64,000 nt of DNA from Oscillospiraceae bacterium (GCA_910575815.1 CAJTFN010000005.1:142023-206022), one strand, 5' to 3'. Counted from the stretch's first letter, positions 26,301-36,075 are shown. Made by a program: numbers and translations. The notes: generated by a model not told the origin, from the sequence alone.

Positions 26301-27101
26301 TCAGATGATGTGCTTGGCGGCCAGGATGCCAGCCAGCTTCTCGCAGGTGGCCTTGTCCGCACCCTCCAGCATCATGCCGGCGCCCTTCTGGGGAGGCGTG
26401 AAGCTCTTGAAGATGTTGGTGGGAGAACCCTTCAGGCCGATGGTAGTGGCGTCGATCAGGGGATCGTCCTTCAGGTCGTCATAGCCAAAGGTCACCAGCG
26501 GCTTGCCATAAGCCTCGAACACGCCGGAGACGCTCATGTAACGGGGCTCGTTGAGCTCCTTGATGCAGGTAATCAGGCAGGGGGTGTTGGTCTTGATGGT
26601 CATATAGCCATCTTCCAGCATCCGCTTGACGGTGACGGTATTGCCGTCCTTGGTGATATCGGCGGCGTAAGTAATCTGGGGCAGGTGCAGCTTCTCCGCC
26701 ATCTGGGGACCCACCTGGGCGGTGTCGCCGTCGATGGCCTGCCGGCCGCACATGACGATGTCGTCGGCCTCCACGCCAATGCGGTTCACCGCGGCGGCCA
26801 GAATCTGAGAGGTGGCGTAAGTATCGGAACCGCCGAACTCCCGGGCGGAAACCAGAACGGCCTCGTCCGCGCCCATGGCCAGAGCCTCGCGGAGCATGCC
26901 GGCCGCGGGGGGCGGGCCCATGGTAACCACGACGACCTTGCAGCCGGTGGCGTCCTTCATTTTCAGGGCAGCCTCCAGGGCGTTCATATCGTCGGGGTTG
27001 GTGATGGTCTGCATGGAAGCGCGGTTCAGGGTACCGTCGGGATTGACCGCAACTTTACCGGAGGTATCGGGAACCTGCTTGATGGAAACAATGATTTTCA
27101 T
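26301..27101 (-). CDS. etfB: Electron transfer flavoprotein beta subunit
   Basis: 266 aa. EtfB binds the second flavin or AMP and docks on butyryl-CoA dehydrogenase. Family motifs: IIVSIKQVPDT at the start, TNPDDMNALEAALKMKD near 37, TMGPPPAAGMLREALAMGADEA near 62 and CGRQAIDGDTAQVGPQMAE near 120. AGGAGG precedes the ATG by 11 bp. It lies 18 bp after bcd, clearly in the same transcript. The C-terminal arm expected to contact EtfA is complete. Confidence 0.96.
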   Translation of the reverse strand: MKIIVSIKQVPDTSGKVAVNPDGTLNRASMQTITNPDDMNALEAALKMKDATGCKVVVVTMGPPPAAGMLREALAMGADEAVLVSAREFGGSDTYATSQILAAAVNRIGVEADDIVMCGRQAIDGDTAQVGPQMAEKLHLPQITYAADITKDGNTVTVKRMLEDGYMTIKTNTPCLITCIKELNEPRYMSVSGVFEAYGKPLVTFGYDDLKDDPLIDATTIGLKGSPTNIFKSFTPPQKGAGMMLEGADKATCEKLAGILAAKHII

Positions 27102-27119
27102 GACCTTTTACCTCCTATC

Positions 27120-28262
<1,143 letters not shown>

Positions 28263-28288
28263 ACCTTATTAACTCCTTTTCTCAGGTT

Positions 28289-29125
28289 TTACTTGGAATA
28301 GTCGAAGAAGCCCTTGCCGGTCTTGCGGCCCAGCTCGCCGGCACGAACCTTCTTGCGCAGCAACAGGCTGGGACGGTACTTGGAATCGCCGGTCTCGTTG
28401 TACAGGGTCTCCATGATGGCCAGGCACACGTCCAGGCCCACCAGATCGCCCAGAGCCAGGGGGCCCATGGGATGGTTCGCACCCAGCTTCATGGCGGTGT
28501 CGATACCCTCGGCGTTGGCCACGCCGGTGTCCAGCAGATCGGCCGCCTCGTTGATCATGGGGATCAGAATCTTGTTGACAACAAAGCCGGGGGCCTCGTT
28601 GACCTCCACGGGCTCCTTGCCGATCTCCTTGGAGAGGTTCCAGATCACGTCAAAGGTCTCCTGGGTGGTCTTCGCGCCCCGGATGATCTCCACCAGCTTC
28701 ATGCTGGGAACGGGGTTGAAGAAGTGCATGCCGATGACGGGATGGTTCAGGCCGTTGGCCATCTCAGTGATGGACAGAGAGGAGGTGTTCGAGGCAAAGA
28801 TGGCCTCGGGCTTGCACATGGCGTCCAGCTCGCTCAGCAGGGCCTTCTTCGTGGCCATGTCTTCCTTGACGCACTCGATGATGAGGTCGGCGTCGGCACA
28901 GGCGGACTTCTCCTCCACCAGGACGTTGGCCATCAGGGCGTCGGCGTCGGCCTGCTCCATGCGGCCCTTGTCCACGCGCTTTTGAAGAGAGGCGGCCAGC
29001 TTATCCTTATGCTTCTGGGCGGACGCCACGGAGCTCGCGTACATCAGGGCGGTGTGGCCCTTCGCCGCGAAGACCTGAGCGATGCCGCTGCCCATCGTAC
29101 CCGCGCCAAAAATAGCTACCTTCAT
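28289..29125 (-). CDS. hbd: 3-hydroxybutyryl-CoA dehydrogenase
   Basis: 278 aa. It reduces acetoacetyl-CoA to 3-hydroxybutyryl-CoA. The N-terminal Rossmann loop is FGAGTMGSGIAQ; the catalytic His-Glu pair falls in VIGMHFFNPVPSMKLVEIIRG near 135; the C-terminal helical domain ends LGRKTGKGFFDYSK. AGGAGG lies 8 bp before the ATG. It is first in the operon hbd-bcd-etfB-etfA behind a consensus promoter with an operator-like palindrome. Thiolase and crotonase, the remaining butyrate steps, are not in this window. Confidence 0.96.
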   Translation of the reverse strand: MKVAIFGAGTMGSGIAQVFAAKGHTALMYASSVASAQKHKDKLAASLQKRVDKGRMEQADADALMANVLVEEKSACADADLIIECVKEDMATKKALLSELDAMCKPEAIFASNTSSLSITEMANGLNHPVIGMHFFNPVPSMKLVEIIRGAKTTQETFDVIWNLSKEIGKEPVEVNEAPGFVVNKILIPMINEAADLLDTGVANAEGIDTAMKLGANHPMGPLALGDLVGLDVCLAIMETLYNETGDSKYRPSLLLRKKVRAGELGRKTGKGFFDYSK

Positions 29126-29217
29126 GATTGTTCCTCCTGTTGTTTTTTTGAGATTTTACGGCAGGGGGACGCCCCTGCCTGTCGACAGACGCTGTGGTTG
29201 TTTGAACACAAGAGACC

Positions 29218-29250
29218 GTGAGTAAATTCCGACATTGCTAATTTACTCAC
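29218..29250. promoter_or_regulatory. 33-bp palindrome at the hbd transcription start, candidate operator
   Basis: GTGAGTAAATT (29218-29228) and AATTTACTCAC (29240-29250) are perfect 11-bp inverted arms around 11 bp. The palindrome begins 7 bp downstream of the -10 box, covering positions about +1 to +33. It should be a regulator site or an mRNA 5' stem. It does not match the Rex consensus; a TetR-type regulator is plausible. Confidence 0.7.
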
Positions 29251-29257
29251 AATCTTC

Positions 29258-29286
29258 ATTATAGGAGTCTTCCCGCAAATTATCAA
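29258..29286 (-). promoter_or_regulatory. Promoter of hbd-bcd-etfB-etfA
   Basis: On the minus strand TTGATA (29286-29281) and TATAAT (29263-29258) are 17 bp apart. The leader to hbd is about 125 nt and contains a GGCAGGGG/CCCCTGCC stem at 29160-29179. Confidence 0.85.
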
Positions 29287-29608
29287 GTACAATTTTACTG
29301 TGCTCCCCCTCTTTTTTTCTTTTTTACGATTCATACAAATTATTCGTTAAATTTTATACAATTTTCTGTTCCCTGGTTCCACACCGGCGGAATATCCGGC
29401 GGCGGAATCCCATGACTTCCCTGAGCATTTGCTGGAGCGCCATGCCCTATTCTATTATAATAGGAAATCCGGTATGCGGACAGGCTTGTGGGGGAGTCAT
29501 TTCTTCGCGCTTTTCTCCTCCGGTCCCTCTGATTTGCCCAAAAAGAAACCGTCTGTTTCGGAAAACTGTCTAATTTTTAGTTCGCCTAAAAATTTTTTAG
29601 TTTTTGTC

Positions 29609-29636
29609 TTGCATTTTTAATTTATTATGCTATCAT
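29609..29636 (+). promoter_or_regulatory. Probable promoter of dpaL
   Basis: TTGCAT (29609-29614) and TATCAT (29631-29636), 16 bp apart, lie in an AT-rich stretch 44 bp before the dpaL start. The rest of the 554-bp divergent region (29126-29679) holds no gene. Confidence 0.55.
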
Positions 29637-29679
29637 AGGCACGTAAGCGAAAAACTTTAAATGATTATGGAGGCACACC

Positions 29680-30894
29680 ATGAAAGAGGCTATCAAGTGG
29701 ACCCTGAACCGCATGCCCAAAAGCGACGACCGGCAGCTCTCCGTCATGTCCCTGTCCAACGTGGCGAAGGCCCGTTTCTTCCACAGCAGTTTTCCCCAGT
29801 ATTCCATCACCCCCCTGGCCGAGCTGGACGGCATGGCCAAGTATCTGGGGCTGGCGGGCCTCTATGTGAAGAACGAGGCCCACCGCTTTGGCCTCAACGC
29901 GTTCAAGGTCCTGGGGGGCTCCTTCGCCATGGGCCGGTACATCGCCAAGGAGATGGGCCGGGACGTGTCCGAGATGACTTATGATTACCTGACCAGCGAG
30001 GCCTTCCGCCGGGAGTATGGCCAGGCCACTTTCTTCACCGCCACCGATGGCAACCATGGCCGGGGCGTGGCCTGGGCGGCCAATAAGCTGGGCCAGAAGG
30101 CCGTGGTCCATATGCCCAAGGGCAGCAGCCAGCCCCGCTTCGACAACATCGCAAAAGAGGGCGCTCAGGTCACCATTGAAGAGGTCAACTACGACGACTG
30201 CGTCCGCATGGCCGCCGCCGAGGCCGCCCAGACGGAGCACGGCGTCATCGTCCAGGACACCGCTTGGGAGGGCTATGAGGAGATCCCCTCCTGGATCATG
30301 CAGGGCTACGGCACCATGGCCGGAGAGTCCGCCGAGCAGCTGCGGCAGATCGGCGTAAACCGTCCCACACACATCTTTGTCCAGGCTGGCGTGGGCAGTC
30401 TGGCGGGCGCCGTGGTGGGTTATTTCACGAATCTCTTCCCCAACGATCCCCCCAAGTTCATCGTCATGGAGGCCCAGGCGGCGGACTGCCTGTATCAGGG
30501 CGCCATGGCCGGGGACGGCAAGCCCCGGGTGGTGGACGGCGATCTGAATACCATCATGGCGGGTCTGGCCTGCGGCGAGCCCAACACCATCTCCTGGGAC
30601 ATTCTCCGGAACCACGTCACCGCCTTCGTCTCCTGCCCCGACTGGGTCAGCGCCCGGGGTATGCGGATGCTGGGCGTGCCTGTGAAGGGAGACCCGGTGG
30701 TCATCTCCGGCGAGAGCGGCGCCGTGGGCATGGGTCTGATTGCCGCGCTCATGGAAACCGACGAGTACAAGGATCTGCGGGAGGCCATTGGCCTGGACCG
30801 CTACAGCCAAGTGCTGATGTTCTCCACCGAGGGCAACACAGACCCACTGAAGTTCCGCAAAGTGCTGTGGGACGGCGAGTTTGCCACCGTTTGA
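29680..30894 (+). CDS. dpaL: Diaminopropionate ammonia-lyase
   Basis: 404 aa, the usual length. This fold-type II PLP enzyme converts 2,3-diaminopropionate to pyruvate and ammonia, supplying carbon and nitrogen in amino-acid-fermenting bacteria. The PLP lysine is in GLNAFKVLGGSFAMG near residue 75; FTATDGNHGRGVAW near 118 and the phosphate-binding GVGSLAGAVVGYF near 230 fit the family. GGAGG lies before the ATG. It is monocistronic, with its own promoter and terminator. Related ygeX-type genes are annotated interchangeably with this name. Confidence 0.93.
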   Translation: MKEAIKWTLNRMPKSDDRQLSVMSLSNVAKARFFHSSFPQYSITPLAELDGMAKYLGLAGLYVKNEAHRFGLNAFKVLGGSFAMGRYIAKEMGRDVSEMTYDYLTSEAFRREYGQATFFTATDGNHGRGVAWAANKLGQKAVVHMPKGSSQPRFDNIAKEGAQVTIEEVNYDDCVRMAAAEAAQTEHGVIVQDTAWEGYEEIPSWIMQGYGTMAGESAEQLRQIGVNRPTHIFVQAGVGSLAGAVVGYFTNLFPNDPPKFIVMEAQAADCLYQGAMAGDGKPRVVDGDLNTIMAGLACGEPNTISWDILRNHVTAFVSCPDWVSARGMRMLGVPVKGDPVVISGESGAVGMGLIAALMETDEYKDLREAIGLDRYSQVLMFSTEGNTDPLKFRKVLWDGEFATV

Positions 30895-30923
30895 GCGAGT
30901 ATATTATCATATTATAATGTGTG

Positions 30924-30961
30924 GGGAGCCGGGCGCTGAAGCCTGGCTCCCTTGTTGTTTT
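30924..30961 (+). terminator. Terminator of dpaL
   Basis: GGGAGCC (30924-30930) pairs with GGCTCCC (30945-30951), extended by an inner GGGC/GCCT stem, and is followed by TTGTTGTTTT. Confidence 0.8.
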
Positions 30962-30984
30962 CCCGCCAGGGATACGGAATTTTG

Positions 30985-31013
30985 TTGCGCTCTGTCCAAA
31001 AATGTGATATAAC
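30985..31013 (+). promoter_or_regulatory. Promoter of the GMP synthase gene
   Basis: TTGCGC (30985-30990) and TATAAC (31008-31013) are 17 bp apart, giving a leader of about 40 nt. That is too short for a purine riboswitch. Confidence 0.65.
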
Positions 31014-31058
31014 AGCAGATGGAAGAAACAGCAATATTTTTACAATGGAGGACAGCTT

Positions 31059-32033
31059 ATGAACAACAACATCCGTCCCGCGGACATGAAGCGTATCAAC
31101 ACTCCCCAGCTGGCGGAGGCCTTCATCGCCGAACAGGTGGCCCAGGTCCAAGCCCAGGTGGGCGGCAAGAAGGTCCTGCTGGCCCTCTCCGGCGGCGTGG
31201 ACTCCTCTGTGGTGGCCGCCCTGCTGATCAAAGCCATTGGCAAGCAGCTGGTCTGCGTCCACGTAAACCACGGCCTCATGCGCAAGGGCGAGAGCGAACA
31301 GGTCATTGAGGTTTTCAAAAACCAGCTGGACGCCAACCTGATTTACGTAGACGCCACGGACCGCTTCCTGGACCTGCTGGCGGGGGTGGACGAGCCGGAG
31401 CGGAAACGGAAGATCATCGGCGGCGAGTTCATCAAGGTCTTTGACGAGGAAGCCCGGAAGCTGGAGGGCATCTCTTTCCTGGCCCAGGGAACCATTTACC
31501 CCGACATTCTGGAGAGCGACGGCGTGAAGGCCCATCACAACGTGGGCGGTCTGCCGGAGGACATGGAGTTCGAGCTGGTGGAGCCGGTGAAGCTGCTCTT
31601 CAAGGACGAGGTCCGGGTCGTGGGGCGGGCCCTGGGTCTGCCGGAATCCATGGTTGAGCGCCAGCCCTTCCCGGGGCCGGGCTTGGGTGTGCGGTGCCTG
31701 GGGGCCATCACCCGGGACCGTCTGGCGGCTCTGCGGGAGTCCGACGCGATTCTGCGGGAGGAGTTCGGCAAGGCGGGTCTGAAGGTCTGGCAGTTCTTCA
31801 CCGTGGTGCCGGACTTCCGGTCCACCGGCGTGCGGGACGGCAAGCGGGCCTTTGACTGGCCGGTAATCATCCGGGCCGTCAACACGGTGGACGCCATGAC
31901 CGCGACCGTGCCGGAAATTCCCTGGGCGGTGCTGCAAACCATCACAGGCCGGATCCTGGCGGAGGTGCCGGGCGTCTGCCGGGTGCTGTATGATTTGACG
32001 CCGAAGCCGGTGGGGACGATTGAGTGGGAATGA
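31059..32033 (+). CDS. guaA: GMP synthase ATP-pyrophosphatase subunit, without glutaminase domain
   Basis: 324 aa. It aminates XMP to GMP. The PP-loop LALSGGVDSSVVAALL near residue 42 and the C-terminal dimerisation domain with RQPFPGPGLGVRCLGA and the final TIEWE are intact. The N-terminal class I glutamine amidotransferase present in most bacterial GuaA (about 510 aa total) is missing, and no amidotransferase gene lies beside it. It therefore uses free ammonia or a separate glutaminase subunit encoded elsewhere, as in archaeal two-subunit enzymes. TGGAGG precedes the ATG. Its last codons are the attachment site of the mobilizable element that follows. Confidence 0.92.
   Translation: MNNNIRPADMKRINTPQLAEAFIAEQVAQVQAQVGGKKVLLALSGGVDSSVVAALLIKAIGKQLVCVHVNHGLMRKGESEQVIEVFKNQLDANLIYVDATDRFLDLLAGVDEPERKRKIIGGEFIKVFDEEARKLEGISFLAQGTIYPDILESDGVKAHHNVGGLPEDMEFELVEPVKLLFKDEVRVVGRALGLPESMVERQPFPGPGLGVRCLGAITRDRLAALRESDAILREEFGKAGLKVWQFFTVVPDFRSTGVRDGKRAFDWPVIIRAVNTVDAMTATVPEIPWAVLQTITGRILAEVPGVCRVLYDLTPKPVGTIEWE
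32022..32033 (+). repeat. attL core in the guaA stop region
   Basis: GAGTGGGAATGA encodes the final Glu-Trp-Glu-stop of GuaA. It matches the right copy at 38506-38517 in 11 of 12 positions; both would restore the same codons, so guaA survives integration and excision. Confidence 0.75.
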
Positions 32034-32092
32034 GTTTTTGAAGTCCCGAACCCGTTGCGGCACAACGAATAGACGGTTTTGCGCTCCTCTTT

Positions 32093-32110
32093 TGATAACG
32101 ATTTGATAAC
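32093..32110 (+). repeat. Left arm-type repeat of the element
   Basis: TGATAACGATTTGATAAC contains two direct TGATAAC units 11 bp apart. The same arrangement occurs near the right end (38386-38403). Probable integrase or Xis arm-binding site. Confidence 0.6.
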
Positions 32111-32201
32111 GCTCCCCATAGGCCGTATCATTCTGTATCCCCGGTGGATTGCAGGTGAAAAGTGTTCCTTTGCGGCTTGTGGGTGACAAAATCCATATTA
32201 G

Positions 32202-32239
32202 AAAGCCCTTACCGATGGCAACGTCGGTAAGGGCTTTTT
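32202..32239. terminator. Terminator at the left end of the element
   Basis: AAAGCCCTTACCGA pairs with TCGGTAAGGGCTTT across an 8-nt loop, with T and A runs outside. It ends the minus-strand regulator gene and probably the guaA transcript. Confidence 0.9.
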
Positions 32240-32244
32240 GCTGT

Positions 32245-32757
32245 CTATTCCTCTGTCTCCGCCGCCTTGCGCTTTGCCCGGAGTGCGTCAAGCTCATCCC
32301 TTGTGCGCTGGGCCTCAACTGCGGGATATGTGTAACGCCAATGGTCGTACTCCTCCCTGGTGATTTCCCCAGCTTCCAGCTTCTTGGCTTCATTGGCCCA
32401 CCTGGAGAACATTTCAAGCATGGAGAGATAAGTCCTACCCTTGGATTTGTCCAGCCGCAGACAGATTTCGCCGTCAATCTCCCCGATGGTCAGCCCCCGT
32501 ATATCCTCCAGGGCAAAGAGGGTGTGCATGAGGCCAATATCGCTATCTATGTCAGGGACGGTCAGGGCATCGGTGGAGACTTCAAAGAAGCCCGCCAGCG
32601 TCCGGGTCAGGTCGGCCTTGGGGGTGCGGCTCCCGGTTTCATACTGCGCCATACGCACATCGGCGGAGCGTTCCGGGAACCCCACCACCTGACCGAGATA
32701 CTTCTGCGTGACACCTTTCTTATTGCGGAAGAAGCGAATACGTTCACCAATCGCCAT
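32245..32757 (-). CDS. XRE-family helix-turn-helix regulator of the element
   Basis: 170 aa from ATG 32757 (MAIGERIRFF). The N-terminal HTH (about residues 4-62: RIRFFRNKKGVTQKYLGQVV...PKADLTRTLAGFFEVS) is typical XRE; the C-terminal 100 residues are charged, helical and probably a dimerisation region. It is divergent from xis-int with an AT-rich dyad and a consensus promoter between, so it probably represses excision genes and itself. GGAG lies 10 bp before the start. The partner signal is unknown. Confidence 0.85.
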   Translation of the reverse strand: MAIGERIRFFRNKKGVTQKYLGQVVGFPERSADVRMAQYETGSRTPKADLTRTLAGFFEVSTDALTVPDIDSDIGLMHTLFALEDIRGLTIGEIDGEICLRLDKSKGRTYLSMLEMFSRWANEAKKLEAGEITREEYDHWRYTYPAVEAQRTRDELDALRAKRKAAETEE

Positions 32758-32826
32758 AACTGCCAACTCCAATCTATGTAATGGGGACACTTGGAGTATA
32801 ACAGATATGTTTAGAACTGTCAAGCG

Positions 32827-32852
32827 AAATATAAATAAATTTGTTTATATTT
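32827..32852. promoter_or_regulatory. AT-rich operator-like dyad upstream of xis
   Basis: AAATATAAA (32827-32835) and TTTATATTT (32844-32852) are inverted. The dyad lies between the divergent regulator gene and the xis promoter, the expected place for the regulator's binding site. Confidence 0.5.
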
Positions 32853-32867
32853 TCTTCTTGGAAAGCC

Positions 32868-32896
32868 TTGACATAACGGAATAGAGTTAGTATAAT
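32868..32896 (+). promoter_or_regulatory. Consensus promoter of xis-int
   Basis: TTGACA (32868-32873) and TATAAT (32891-32896) with 17-bp spacing: a perfect sigma-A promoter, so xis-int must be held down by a repressor in the integrated state. Confidence 0.9.
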
Positions 32897-32947
32897 AAGG
32901 TCAGCGTTAAACAAATAGCGTTATTATTCGAGAAAGGAGGAACCAGC

Positions 32948-33151
32948 ATGGAGAACAAGTTTATCCGGGTGGACGAGGTTGCGGACGAGCTGGGCGTGTC
33001 GAGGCCCTACGCCTACAAGCTCATTCGGCAGCTCAACGAGGAACTGAAAGGAAAGGGCTTCATCACCATTGCGGGGCGGGTCAACCGTCAGTATTTCAAC
33101 GAGCGGCTCTACGGGGCCAGAAAGGAAGTGAACGAAAATGCCGGTATTTAA
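32948..33151 (+). CDS. xis: Excisionase-like / HTH DNA-binding protein
   Basis: 67 aa. A small winged-helix protein (FIRVDEVADELGVSRPYAYKLIRQLNEELKGKGF) of the type found before Tn916-like integrases. It directs the integrase towards excision by bending DNA at the arm sites. AAGGAGG lies 8 bp before the ATG and the end overlaps int by 14 nt, so the two are co-translated. A transcription-factor role cannot be excluded. Confidence 0.82.
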   Translation: MENKFIRVDEVADELGVSRPYAYKLIRQLNEELKGKGFITIAGRVNRQYFNERLYGARKEVNENAGI

Positions 33152-34214
33152 GGACGAAAAGCGGGGCACATGGTACGTCATGGCGTGGTATCGGGACTGG
33201 ACGGGGGAGCGCAAGCAGAAGTGTAAGCGGGGCTTTCCCACCAAGCGGGAGGCCCAGGAGTGGGAGCGCAGCTTTCAAATGCAGACCGCCGCCGACATGG
33301 ATATGACCTTTGAAGCCTTTGTGGAGCTTTACACCAAGGATGTGCGGCCCCGGCTGAAAGAGAACACCTGGCTGACAAAGGAGAACATCATCCAGAAGAA
33401 GATTCTGCCCTACTTCGGCAAGCGGAAGATCAGCGAAATCACCACCAAGGACGTGATCGCATGGCAGAATGAGCTGCTGGCCTACCGGGACGACCAGCGC
33501 AAGCCCTACTCCCAGACCTACCTTAAAACCTTGCACAACCAGCTCAGCGCCATTTTCAACCACGCTGTCCGCTTCTATGACCTGCGCTCTAACCCCGCCG
33601 CCAAAGCCGGGAACATGGGGACGGAGGAACGGAAGGAAATGCTGTTCTGGACAAAGACGGAGTATCAGCGGTTTGCGGAGGCCATGATGGACAAGCCCCT
33701 CTCCTACTATGCCTTTGAAATGCTCTACTGGTGCGGTATTCGGGAGGGGGAGCTGCTGGCCCTCACCCCGGCGGACTTCGACTTTGAAGCCGGGACGGTA
33801 AAAATCAGTAAGTCCTACCAGCGGCTCCACGGCGAGGATGTGATTACCACCCCGAAAACCAAGAAAAGCAATCGTACTATCAAGATGCCCAATTTTCTCT
33901 GTGACGAAATGAGGGACTACCTGGGGATGCTCTACGGGGTCAAGAAGAAAGACCGCATTTTCACCGTCACGAAAAGCTATCTCCACCATGAGATGGACAG
34001 AGGGGCGAAAGAGGCCGGGGTCAAGCGTATCCGTATCCACGACCTCAGACATTCGCACATCTCGCTTCTGATTGATATGGGTTTCTCGGCGGTAGCGATT
34101 GCTGACCGGGTGGGCCATGAGAGTATCGAAATCACTTACCGCTACGCTCACCTGTTTCCGTCCAAGCAGACGGAAATGGCGGACAAGCTGGACTTTGAAA
34201 GGACGGGAGCATAA
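33138..34214 (+). CDS. int: Tyrosine integrase of the guaA element
   Basis: 358 aa. The N-terminal AP2-like arm-binding domain (MPVFKDEKRGTWYVMAWYRD) is followed by a SAM-like core-binding domain (about 65-165) and the catalytic domain with Arg in GIREGELLAL, HDLRHSHISLL, GHESIEITYR and the nucleophile Tyr in RYAHLFP. It is of the Tn916-type family and should recombine the 12-bp core at the guaA end. It overlaps xis by 14 nt and the mobC-like gene by 1 nt (TAATG). Confidence 0.95.
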   Translation: MPVFKDEKRGTWYVMAWYRDWTGERKQKCKRGFPTKREAQEWERSFQMQTAADMDMTFEAFVELYTKDVRPRLKENTWLTKENIIQKKILPYFGKRKISEITTKDVIAWQNELLAYRDDQRKPYSQTYLKTLHNQLSAIFNHAVRFYDLRSNPAAKAGNMGTEERKEMLFWTKTEYQRFAEAMMDKPLSYYAFEMLYWCGIREGELLALTPADFDFEAGTVKISKSYQRLHGEDVITTPKTKKSNRTIKMPNFLCDEMRDYLGMLYGVKKKDRIFTVTKSYLHHEMDRGAKEAGVKRIRIHDLRHSHISLLIDMGFSAVAIADRVGHESIEITYRYAHLFPSKQTEMADKLDFERTGA

Positions 34215-34534
34215 TGTCGGCTAAGAATTTGGACAATCACAACCGCTGGCGGAACAAGACCGTGGCGTTCCGGGTGTCCCCGGAGGAAAACGAACAGCTT
34301 GAGATTGCCGTCCGCCTGTCCGGGCTGACCAAGCAGGACTACATCACCCGGCGGCTGCTCAACCGGGACATTGTGGTGCAGGGCAATCCCAGGGTCTACA
34401 AGGCCCTGCGTGACCAGCTCGCCACCGTCCTGGGGGAGCTGCGGCGCATGGAGGCCGGGGGCGGGGTGGATGATGAACTTCTCGCCACCATCCGCCTTAT
34501 CACTGTGACGCTGGACGGCATGAGGGAGGATTGA
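34214..34534 (+). CDS. mobC: MobC-like relaxosome accessory protein
   Basis: 106 aa. NKTVAFRVSPEENEQLEIAVRLSGLTKQDYITRRLL is a ribbon-helix-helix start typical of MobC/MbeC-type accessory proteins that help a relaxase open oriT. The rest is helical. TAATG overlap with int shows tight coupling. The function is inferred from fold pattern and from the MobV relaxase 1.6 kb downstream. Confidence 0.75.
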   Translation: MSAKNLDNHNRWRNKTVAFRVSPEENEQLEIAVRLSGLTKQDYITRRLLNRDIVVQGNPRVYKALRDQLATVLGELRRMEAGGGVDDELLATIRLITVTLDGMRED

Positions 34535-34541
34535 TAGATTG

Positions 34542-35696
34542 ATGGATTCCAGAGAGGCGAAAAGGACTGTCCCATATCCGTCTGTTGGCGCAGACGGGGA
34601 ACAGCCCATTTCACAAACAACCACCCCAAGTATAGCAGAGGAACCGGCTGAAAACAAGTCCCAGGATGAAAGAATGGAGGATATTCTTCGGGAACTTCAA
34701 CGGACAAGCGACCCGGCCTACCTCCACACGGTTTCTATGAACGAGCTTTACCAGAACATCTACCAGAGCAGACCGCCAATCATTGACGGTCTGCTCTACC
34801 CTGGAACGTACCTCTTTGCGGGAGCGCCCAAGGTGGGCAAGTCGTTCCTAATGGCCCAGCTTGCCTATCATGTGAGCATGGGCCTCCCCCTGTGGGGCTA
34901 CCCCGTCCACAAGGGCACCGTCCTCTATCTGGCATTGGAGGATGACCACCGCCGCTTGCAGGGGCGGCTGTATCGGATGTTCGGTATGGACGGCACTAAC
35001 GACCTGCTCTTTGCGATCTACGCCAAACAGCTCGGCCTGGGCCTGGAGGAACAGCTAAAGAAGTTTGTTCGCCAACATCCCGACACCAAGCTGATTATCA
35101 TTGACACCCTCCAGAAAGTCCGGGAGGTCGGCGGGGACAAGTACAGCTATGCCAACGATTACGAGGTGGTTGGCAAGCTGAAACGCCTTGCCGATGATTG
35201 CGGTATCTGTCTCCTGCTGGTACACCATACCCGAAAGCAACAGGCAGACGATAAGTTTGATATGATTTCCGGTACCAACGGCCTGTTGGGAGCTGCGGAC
35301 GGGGCCTTTCTTCTTCAAAAGGAGAAGCGGACGGACGGCAACGCCATTCTGGACGTGGCAGGGCGTGACCAGCAAGACCAGCGGATGTATCTCACCAAGG
35401 ACAGAGATCGGCTTGTGTGGGAGCTGGAGCGGCTGGAAACGGAGCCGTGGGTGGAACCGCCCGACCCGGTATTGGAGGTCGTTGCCGCCCTTGTGACGGC
35501 GGACAGGCCCGCCTGGGGGGGCACCGCCACGGAGCTGGCGGCGGCTATCCAGACCGACATGAAGCCCAACGCCCTGGCAATGCGGCTGAACGTCCGGGCC
35601 GGGAGGCTGGCGGCGGAGTATCATATCCGCTATGAGAACAGCAGGAGCCACGCCGGGAGAAGTATCACCCTCACCCTGGAACCGCCCCAGGCGTGA
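34542..35696 (+). CDS. RepA-like RecA-fold ATPase (AAA_25 type)
   Basis: 384 aa from ATG 34542, GGAGGA 11 bp upstream; a TTG at 34539 is also possible. Walker A GAPKVGKSFLMAQLAYH lies near residue 93, Walker B LIIIDTLQKV near 188, and LLLVHHTRKQ near 228 is the sensor typical of hexameric RepA/DnaB-like helicases. The first 60 residues are low complexity. A winged-helix-like tail (about 310-384) follows. Such proteins in mobilizable elements serve replication after excision. The repeats downstream (35692-35862) could be its origin. Confidence 0.82.
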   Translation: MDSREAKRTVPYPSVGADGEQPISQTTTPSIAEEPAENKSQDERMEDILRELQRTSDPAYLHTVSMNELYQNIYQSRPPIIDGLLYPGTYLFAGAPKVGKSFLMAQLAYHVSMGLPLWGYPVHKGTVLYLALEDDHRRLQGRLYRMFGMDGTNDLLFAIYAKQLGLGLEEQLKKFVRQHPDTKLIIIDTLQKVREVGGDKYSYANDYEVVGKLKRLADDCGICLLLVHHTRKQQADDKFDMISGTNGLLGAADGAFLLQKEKRTDGNAILDVAGRDQQDQRMYLTKDRDRLVWELERLETEPWVEPPDPVLEVVAALVTADRPAWGGTATELAAAIQTDMKPNALAMRLNVRAGRLAAEYHIRYENSRSHAGRSITLTLEPPQA

Positions 35697-35862
35697 CGAC
35701 CGTGACGGCTGTGACGGCTTTTTTGAGAGCGGGGGCGGTGTGTAAAACATCGTCACGGTCGTCACGGCCGTCACGGGGAGCGGGGCCAAAAGTCAAGGGG
35801 CCATACCTGGGGGTGGAGATTGCCGCAAGGCAATACAACCCGAACCCCTTGACTTTTGGCCC
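35692..35862. other. Iteron and inverted-repeat region, candidate origin of transfer/replication
   Basis: Three GTGACG units (35692-35717) are mirrored by three CGTCAC units (35751-35776). Then a perfect 18-bp inverted repeat, GGGCCAAAAGTCAAGGGG (35783-35800) with its complement at 35845-35862, encloses a small ATTGCC/GGCAAT hairpin. The 436-bp gap between the RepA-like and relaxase genes is otherwise gene-free. The layout fits oriT and/or oriV of the element. Confidence 0.65.
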
Positions 35863-36075
35863 ACGGAGAACACTGGCCGGGTGGGGGGAAAGGCTGTGCC
35901 TTTCCCCCCTGCCCAACGGCGAGTGTCAAAGTTTAGGCGGGGTGCAGGGTGCCCTTTTCAAAGGGCGACCCTGCTGGGGGAGCCGTCCGCAGACGGCGGG
36001 GGCAACGCCCCCACTCCACCCCGTAGGGCGCAAATGCGCTTTTGATGGCCGCAAGGCTGTCAAAAGTGCTTTTGC

